DNA of 11,818 nucleotides from Bdellovibrionales bacterium (GTDB lineage: Bacteria > Bdellovibrionota > JAFGOL01), in contig JAKLHL010000028.1 of assembly GCA_022710165.1 (NCBI GenBank), positions 1 to 11,818 of the forward strand, read 5' to 3'. Position 1 is the first letter of the stretch; each line of letters starts with the position of its first letter. Made by a program: the position numbers and the translations under genes. This document shows positions 7,280-11,818 of the stretch, piece after piece. Under the pieces are notes generated by a model. The model saw only the letters and a list, made by a program, of their open reading frames with translations. It did no database searches and was not told where the DNA came from.

Positions 7280-9010
7280 TTACTTTCCCTCTTTTAGTTT
7301 ATTCTTTAAAAGGTCACCAAGTGAGAGTTTAACATCTCCCTGCTGTTTTACAAAGTTCTCAACGTTGTCCCTTTCCTCTTTTTTATTTGCTTCCTTTATG
7401 CTCAAAGAGATCTTTCTGTTCTTAAGGTCTATGTTCTTCACCAAAGAAGAGACCGTTTGTCCGGCCTTGAACATGTCATGACCTATTTTCTTTATTTTTT
7501 CGTCGCTGAGCTCACTTATGTGTATCAGCCCTTCTATGCCCGGCTCAAGCTCAACAAAAACACCAAAATCAGCAGTACGAGTGACCTTGCCCTCAACTAT
7601 CCTTCCATTAGGATATCTTCTGCTTATTTCCTTCCAAGGGTCTTCGCTAAGCTGTTTTATCCCAAGGGAAAGTCTTTGTCTTACGGCATCAACATCCAGG
7701 ACCACAGCCTCTATATTCTGGCCTATATTGTAGCCCTTTAGGGGCTCTTTCTCTTTTGCGTCCCAGCTTATGTCCCCGATCTTTACAAGACCGTCAAACT
7801 CCTCGCCTATATTGATGAAGATCCCAAAGTCGGTGATGTTCTTTATTGAACCTTTCACCCTGGTCCCTTCTGGATATTTTTTCTTTAGTTCATCCCAAGG
7901 ATTAGGCCCGACCTGTTTAAGGCCAAGTGCTATCCTTTGCTTTTCCTTGTCCACTTCCAGCACCACGGCTTCCACCATGTCGCCGATCTTCAAGAGCTGA
8001 GAAGGTTTTCTTATCTTGCCGGTCCAGGAAAGTTCGCTCACGTGTATCATGCCCTCAACACCCGGCTCTATCTCTACGAAGGCGCCGTAGTCCATAAGAC
8101 TTACCACTTTGCCTTTCACTTTCTCGCCTGCTTTGTATTTTACAGCGACGTTATCCCATGGGTTCTTTTGGGTCTGCTTCACACCAAGGGAAAGCTTTTC
8201 TTTTTCCCTATCGTATGAAAGGACCATCACATGGATGTCTTGGCCCGGGGTAATTATTTCTTTAGGTGTTTTTATCCTGGCCCATGAAAGGTCGCCGACG
8301 TGCACGAAACCATCCATACCGCCTATATCAACGAAGATACCATAATCCATTATGTTCTTGACCCTGCCGGTGAACAAAGCCCCTTCTTTAAGCTTTGGAA
8401 GGAGCTCTACGCGCTTTTTAAGTCTCTCTTCTTCTGATGCGGCTTTTCTTGATATCACCAGGTCCTTTTTCTCTCCCTTGAACTCTATTATCTTAACGCC
8501 AAAACTTTGTCCGACCATCTCATCAAGGTTGGAATAATCCCCTCCGCTCTGGGATGCCGGCATAAAGGCATTTACACCGTCTATACTTGCGTTAAGACCG
8601 CCCCTTATGACGCCTGTTATTTTGGCCTGGATAACGCTTGAGTCGTTGTATGCTTTCTCTATCCTTTCCCATGCGTTAAGGATAACGGCCTTGGCCCTTG
8701 AAAGCCTGAGCCCTCCAGAACCAGGGTTCAGCGACTCAACAAAGACATCTATCTCGTCACCGACCTTGATGTTGAAGTCAGGGTCGCTGCCAAAGAATTC
8801 CTCGCAGGGTATCCTTCCTTCAGATTTAAAACCTATATCAACGGTTATCTCTTCCCTTGAAACGCTGGTAACCTTTCCCTTCACCACCTGCTCAGAGTCT
8901 ATTTGGGCCGGAGCATTGCTGTGAAAGGCCTCCTGCATCTCGGAATTATTTTCCTGGCGTATCTCATTCTCAAAGATCTCTTCATACTTTATTCTTTTTT
9001 TTGCACACAT
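7280..9010 (-). CDS. rpsA: 30S ribosomal protein S1
   Basis: 576 residues from the ATG at 9010, or 580 from a GTG at 9022. Six S1 (OB-fold) repeats lie at about 41-106, 124-189, 210-278, 295-365, 382-452 and 469-539, the full proteobacterial-type number. The last four carry clear DYG/DFG..F(V/I) cores followed by GMDGFVH, GVEGMIH, EFDGLVK or GIEGLIH, and three inter-repeat linkers contain NPWD or DPWK. S1 binds mRNA at the 30S platform and helps unfold structured leaders. Neither start has ideal spacing: GGAG (complement of 9024-9027) is 1 nt from the GTG and 13 nt from the ATG, so ATG is chosen with reserve. This is the first gene of the long minus-strand operon; a promoter candidate lies at 9056-9084. 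S1 often represses its own translation, which would also affect sppA downstream. Confidence 0.95.
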   Translation of the reverse strand: MCAKKRIKYEEIFENEIRQENNSEMQEAFHSNAPAQIDSEQVVKGKVTSVSREEITVDIGFKSEGRIPCEEFFGSDPDFNIKVGDEIDVFVESLNPGSGGLRLSRAKAVILNAWERIEKAYNDSSVIQAKITGVIRGGLNASIDGVNAFMPASQSGGDYSNLDEMVGQSFGVKIIEFKGEKKDLVISRKAASEEERLKKRVELLPKLKEGALFTGRVKNIMDYGIFVDIGGMDGFVHVGDLSWARIKTPKEIITPGQDIHVMVLSYDREKEKLSLGVKQTQKNPWDNVAVKYKAGEKVKGKVVSLMDYGAFVEIEPGVEGMIHVSELSWTGKIRKPSQLLKIGDMVEAVVLEVDKEKQRIALGLKQVGPNPWDELKKKYPEGTRVKGSIKNITDFGIFINIGEEFDGLVKIGDISWDAKEKEPLKGYNIGQNIEAVVLDVDAVRQRLSLGIKQLSEDPWKEISRRYPNGRIVEGKVTRTADFGVFVELEPGIEGLIHISELSDEKIKKIGHDMFKAGQTVSSLVKNIDLKNRKISLSIKEANKKEERDNVENFVKQQGDVKLSLGDLLKNKLKEGK

Positions 9011-9041
9011 TTTCGCTTGCACGCTCCAGATTTGTTTATTC

Positions 9042-9070
9042 TTGTTAAGGACACCAATTTAGGGTAATAA
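9042..9070 (+). promoter_or_regulatory. Candidate sigma-70 promoter for hisC-cmk
   Basis: TTGTTA (9042-9047) and TAATAA (9065-9070) are separated by exactly 17 bp. Transcription would begin near 9077, leaving a leader of roughly 28 nt before hisC, which has a good GAGGTG ribosome site at 9094-9099. Assigned by consensus likeness only. Confidence 0.45.
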
Positions 9071-9084
9071 TGCTCCTAAATCAA
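9056..9084 (-). promoter_or_regulatory. Candidate sigma-70 promoter for the rpsA operon
   Basis: Read on the minus strand, TTGATT (complement of 9079-9084) and TAAATT (complement of 9056-9061) are 17 bp apart. Start of transcription would be near 9049, about 39 nt ahead of the rpsA ATG. Its boxes interleave with those of the plus-strand promoter candidate, so the two could not be occupied at the same time. Confidence 0.42.
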
Positions 9085-9091
9085 TAGCATT
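9057..9091. promoter_or_regulatory. Two interlocked dyads, possible operator
   Basis: Dyad A is ATTTAGG (9057-9063) with CCTAAAT (9075-9081), centre 9069. Dyad B is AATGCT (9069-9074) with AGCATT (9086-9091), centre 9080. Both have 11-nt spacers and the centres are 11 bp apart, about one helical turn. Dyad A encloses the plus-strand -10 box and overlaps both boxes of the minus-strand promoter. Regulator binding is inferred only from symmetry and location; short dyads of this size can occur by chance. Confidence 0.35.
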
Positions 9092-9104
9092 TTGAGGTGC
9101 AACG

Positions 9105-10193
9105 ATGTTTAAGTTCAGGGAAAACATTCAGTCTATAACCCCATACGCTCCCGGAAAACCCGTAAAGGAAGTTGAAAGAGAACATGGAATAAAGGACTCA
9201 ATAAAGCTTGCATCAAATGAGAACGCCTGGGGCTTTTCACCTCTTGTGAAAGTGGCCATGGAAAAGGCTATCAAGGAAGCGAACATCTACCCTGACGGCA
9301 ACTCATACTATCTAAGGAAAAGGATCGCTGAGTTCCATAACGTTGGAATAGAGAACATAATGGTCGGTAACGGCTCGAACGAGGTCATAGAGCTTGTGAT
9401 GAGGACTGTGCTCAGCGAAGGATACAACGTGGTATCCAGCGAGTACGCCTTTGCAGTATACAAGATAATAACCCAGGCCTGCGGGGCTGAATACAGGGCC
9501 ACCAAATCAAAGCACTATAAGTTCGATCCTGATGAGATAATAGCGGCGTGTGACAAGAACACAGCCATCATAGTCATAGATAACCCCAACAATCCTACAG
9601 GCACGCACATATCGTCAAAGGACATGCTCAGAATAGCACAGTTCGCAAAAGAGAACTCCATACTGCTCATCTCTGACGAAGCTTACGTTGAATACGTAAG
9701 GGCAAAGAGCTATGGTTCAATGATGGACCATCTAAAGGACTTCGATAACCTTATCGTTACCAGGACGTACAGCAAGGCATATGGTATCTGCGGATTAAGG
9801 CTTGGCTATGCTGTCGCTGACAAAAAGATACTTGAACTTGCCAACAGGATACGCGAGGCCTTTAACGTTAACCTTGTCGCTCAATATGCCGGTATTGCGG
9901 CCCTAGACGACCAGGTCTTCGTTCAGATGACCGTAAAGAACACCCACGAGGGAATAGACTACCTATATGTGGAATTAGAGAAGCTAGGACTTAAATACGT
10001 GCCGACCGATTGTAATTTCATACTAGTTGAAGTGCCGCATCACAGCCTGGAATCTTTCAACAGACTGCTGCGTTATGGGATAATAGTACGCCCTATGCAC
10101 GGATATGGGCTGAACAATCATATAAGGCTATCTGTAGGAACGATGGAGCAGAATAAAAAAGCCATCGAGGCTATAAGGAGCCACCTTAAATGA
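9105..10193 (+). CDS. hisC: Histidinol-phosphate / aromatic aminotransferase
   Basis: 362 residues, the usual length of HisC. A class I/II PLP aminotransferase: LASNENAWG at 35-43 near the start, phosphate-binding NGSNE at 89-93, DNPNNPTGT at 159-167 (Asn contacts PLP), SDEAYVEY at 190-197 (Asp contacts the pyridine N), the Schiff-base lysine K224 in TYSKAYGICGLRLG with R232, and a C-terminal substrate Arg region (IRLSVGT). It would transaminate histidinol phosphate using glutamate. Some HisC-like enzymes act on phenylpyruvate or prephenate, and no other his gene is in the window, whereas cmk follows directly as it does in many aromatic-pathway clusters. Histidine versus aromatic substrate therefore stays open. 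The start is well supported by GAGGTG 5 nt upstream. The gene overlaps cmk by 4 bp. Confidence 0.92.
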   Translation: MFKFRENIQSITPYAPGKPVKEVEREHGIKDSIKLASNENAWGFSPLVKVAMEKAIKEANIYPDGNSYYLRKRIAEFHNVGIENIMVGNGSNEVIELVMRTVLSEGYNVVSSEYAFAVYKIITQACGAEYRATKSKHYKFDPDEIIAACDKNTAIIVIDNPNNPTGTHISSKDMLRIAQFAKENSILLISDEAYVEYVRAKSYGSMMDHLKDFDNLIVTRTYSKAYGICGLRLGYAVADKKILELANRIREAFNVNLVAQYAGIAALDDQVFVQMTVKNTHEGIDYLYVELEKLGLKYVPTDCNFILVEVPHHSLESFNRLLRYGIIVRPMHGYGLNNHIRLSVGTMEQNKKAIEAIRSHLK

Positions 10194-10855
10194 TAGTAGC
10201 CATAGACGGTGCCTCAGGGACCGGAAAAAGCACCGTGTCAAAGCTCCTCGCCCAGCAGTTCAAGCTCAGTTACATCGACACTGGAGCCATATACAGGAGC
10301 GTTGCCCTGGTCGTACAGGAAAAAAAGATAGAACTGAATGATGAGAAAAGACTCTCATCTCTATGTCTTTCTTTGCCCCTTAGGTTTGAGTTTGTCGACG
10401 GTGTTAACAGGGTCTTTTTGGACAAAAGGGATATTTCTGAGGACATAAGGGTCCCCGAGATGTCCATGCTTGCCTCAAAGGTAAGCGCACTGCCCGTAGT
10501 AAGGGCCTCGCTGCTTGATATGCAAAGAAGGCTTGCAAAGATAAATAAGAACGGTGCAATACTTGATGGAAGGGACATAGGCACTGTGGTGTTCCCTAAC
10601 GCTGATATAAAGATATACCTTACTGCATCTAACCAGGTAAGGGCAGAAAGAAGATACCTGGAACTTAGGTCTAAAGGCATGGACGTAGATCCTAAGACCA
10701 TACTTGAACAGACCATCCAGAGGGATAAGCAGGATTCAGAAAGGGCCATAGCGCCTCTCAAGAAAGCGGCTGATGCTATAGAGATAGATACTGACGGACT
10801 TAATATTGAACAGGTAAAACAAAAGGTCGCGGATATAATAACTCAGAGAGGTTGA
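10190..10855 (+). CDS. cmk: Cytidylate kinase (CMP/dCMP kinase)
   Basis: 221 residues, the standard bacterial Cmk length. The P-loop GASGTGKST at 7-15 binds ATP phosphate, YIDTGAIYR at 28-36 and the downstream CMP-binding domain accept the nucleotide, LDGRDIGTVVFPNADIKIYL at 125-144 contains the conserved Arg/Asp contacts, and RDKQDSERAIAPL at 178-190 is the lid segment. It phosphorylates CMP and dCMP to the diphosphates for RNA, DNA and lipid precursor supply. AAGGAG at 10175-10180, inside the hisC end, serves as the ribosome site 9 nt before the ATG, and the ATGA overlap with hisC points to coupled translation. cmk is commonly found beside rpsA; here rpsA lies upstream on the opposite strand. 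Confidence 0.96.
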   Translation: MIVAIDGASGTGKSTVSKLLAQQFKLSYIDTGAIYRSVALVVQEKKIELNDEKRLSSLCLSLPLRFEFVDGVNRVFLDKRDISEDIRVPEMSMLASKVSALPVVRASLLDMQRRLAKINKNGAILDGRDIGTVVFPNADIKIYLTASNQVRAERRYLELRSKGMDVDPKTILEQTIQRDKQDSERAIAPLKKAADAIEIDTDGLNIEQVKQKVADIITQRG

Positions 10856-10860
10856 TATCT

Positions 10861-11818
10861 ATGAACGGTGCCCTGAACGTAATACTCGGCATATTCGGCG
10901 GACTAGGCCTTTTCATGTATGGCTTCCACATAACCGGGAAGTCGCTAAAGAACTTTGTTTCCTTTAGGTTCAAGGACCTGCTTGAAAAGCTAACCAAGAA
11001 TGTCTTCATGAGCACCATAATGGGCTTTTTCATGACGGCCCTTGTACAGTCCAGCAGTGCAACGCTGGTGTTCCTTATAAACTTCATAGACGCTGGGCTC
11101 ATAAGCCTCTCTAACAGCATGGGTGTGATATTTGGCGCTAACGTAGGTACCACCGTAACTGTTCAGGTAATATCATTCAACATCGACCAGTACATAATCC
11201 CTGCGATAGGGCTGGGCGCGCTCTTAAAGCTTTTCGCAAAGAAAAGAAGTGTAAAGATATTCGGTGAAGCACTCCTTGGTTTTGCAATAATCTTTCTTGG
11301 CATACTGATAATGAAGAACGCCGTCACTCCTCTAAAGGAACATGAGTTCTTCAAGGATTTCATGGTCGCCGTTGCAGAACATTCATTCTATGGGATGCTG
11401 GTAGGCTTCCTTGTAAGTTCGCTACTTGCCGCACTGATACATTCAAGCGGTGCAACACTGGCCATAGTCATAGCTCTTGCTTCTGCGGGCATGGTGCCTG
11501 ACCTTACGAGTGCGGTGCCTTTGATACTTGGTGCAAAGATAGGTACCTGCATAACGGCCTACATAGCCTCGTTAAATGCAAAAAGGGACGCAAAAAGAGC
11601 GGCCCTGGCCCATTTTATGTTCAACGTAATAGAATCGCTTTTGACCATAATACTCTTAAAGGAACTTGTGGGCCTGGTTGAACTTTCATCTTCCAGCGTC
11701 GTTCACCAGATAGCAAACATGCACACCTTCACAAGTATAGTTGCCGCCTTGCTCTTGATGCCTTTCACCAAACTCTTCGCAAAGATGCTGAACGCCATAA
11801 TCCCTGTCAAAGAGTACG
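10861..11818 (+). CDS. Na/Pi-cotransporter II family protein, 3' end cut by the window
   Basis: The frame opens at the ATG at 10861, 5 bp after the cmk stop codon, with GAGG 9 nt upstream, and stays open to the right edge (319 complete codons), so the C-terminus is missing. The protein is highly hydrophobic with the two inverted repeats of this family: QSSSAT at 63-68 followed by GANVGTT at 92-98, and HSSGAT at 194-199 followed by GAKIGTC at 224-230. These QSS-type motifs form the sodium/phosphate pathway in characterised relatives. The second repeat deviates (His for Gln, Gly for Ser, and GTC for GTT). A PhoU-like C-terminal domain is common in bacterial members and may lie beyond the window. 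The likely role is sodium-coupled phosphate transport, often export, at the inner membrane. Its place after cmk looks like simple operon membership. Confidence 0.9.
   Translation, partial: MNGALNVILGIFGGLGLFMYGFHITGKSLKNFVSFRFKDLLEKLTKNVFMSTIMGFFMTALVQSSSATLVFLINFIDAGLISLSNSMGVIFGANVGTTVTVQVISFNIDQYIIPAIGLGALLKLFAKKRSVKIFGEALLGFAIIFLGILIMKNAVTPLKEHEFFKDFMVAVAEHSFYGMLVGFLVSSLLAALIHSSGATLAIVIALASAGMVPDLTSAVPLILGAKIGTCITAYIASLNAKRDAKRAALAHFMFNVIESLLTIILLKELVGLVELSSSSVVHQIANMHTFTSIVAALLLMPFTKLFAKMLNAIIPVKEY

Noticed and set aside
7700..8350. Repeated similar segments that could look like a DNA tandem repeat
   Set aside because: The similarity comes from the homologous S1 domains of rpsA and is at protein level, diverged in DNA.
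7457..8924. Several plus-strand open frames of 60-105 codons
   Set aside because: All are antisense to rpsA, whose six S1 repeats fully explain the stretch.
9086..9104. RNA attenuator or his-type leader peptide before hisC
   Set aside because: The leader from the predicted transcription start is only about 28 nt, with no room for a leader peptide with His codons or alternating hairpins.
10270..10761. 163-codon open frame on the minus strand
   Set aside because: It is the antisense shadow of cmk, whose P-loop and lid motifs are intact; Ser/Leu-rich shadow composition.
10800..11363. Minus-strand open frames of 117 and 66 codons
   Set aside because: They oppose the Na/Pi-cotransporter gene, which reads continuously on the plus strand from 10861 to the window edge with clear family motifs.

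Overview
The window is 11.8 kb of densely packed bacterial chromosome with no phage, insertion sequence, CRISPR array or RNA gene that I can recognise. Base composition looks moderate (mid-40s % GC by eye, not computed), and ATA (Ile) and AGG (Arg) codons are frequent. The gene set (sigma-54 activator, SppA, a LapA-like inner-membrane protein, large TPR proteins, an RsbU/SpoIIE-type domain, rpsA with six S1 repeats) suggests a Gram-negative bacterium. The order rpsA-sppA-HIT-lapA-TPR and the zinc-ribbon/GYF/TPR architecture recall deltaproteobacterial-type genomes or an uncultivated lineage near them. This placement is inference, not a firm identification.

Layout. (1) Positions 1-966, plus strand: the 3' part of a sigma-54-dependent activator gene whose N-terminal end lies outside the window. 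(2) Positions 967-1138: a convergent intergenic gap filled by a 160-bp element bounded by perfect 24-bp inverted repeats, with a terminator-like hairpin inside. (3) Positions 1139-9010, minus strand: eight tightly packed genes that read as one operon from rpsA: rpsA, sppA, a HIT-family hydrolase/phosphorylase, a LapA-domain protein, a small exported helical protein, an RsmB-like rRNA m5C methyltransferase, a degenerate SpoIIE/PP2C-like protein, and a zinc-ribbon/GYF/TM/TPR protein. Most junctions are ATGA overlaps or gaps of 0-10 bp. (4) Positions 9011-9104: a short divergent promoter region with two overlapping promoter candidates and two dyads. (5) Positions 9105-11818, plus strand: hisC, cmk and a Na/Pi-cotransporter family gene that runs off the right edge, also spaced as one operon.

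Functional picture. The minus-strand operon joins translation (S1, 16S rRNA methylation) with envelope quality control (SppA, LapA-like) and nucleotide metabolism (HIT), and ends in two proteins that look regulatory or scaffolding. The plus-strand group joins amino-acid transamination and CMP/dCMP phosphorylation. cmk and rpsA are commonly adjacent and co-oriented; here they lie on opposite strands, separated by hisC and the shared promoter region. The most unusual items are the nested palindromic element at 973-1132, the zinc-ribbon/GYF/TM/TPR protein, the SpoIIE-like protein that lacks two of the four expected metal-binding aspartates, and the overlapping divergent promoter/dyad arrangement at 9042-9091. 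I do not see a clear-cut new defence or mobile system here.
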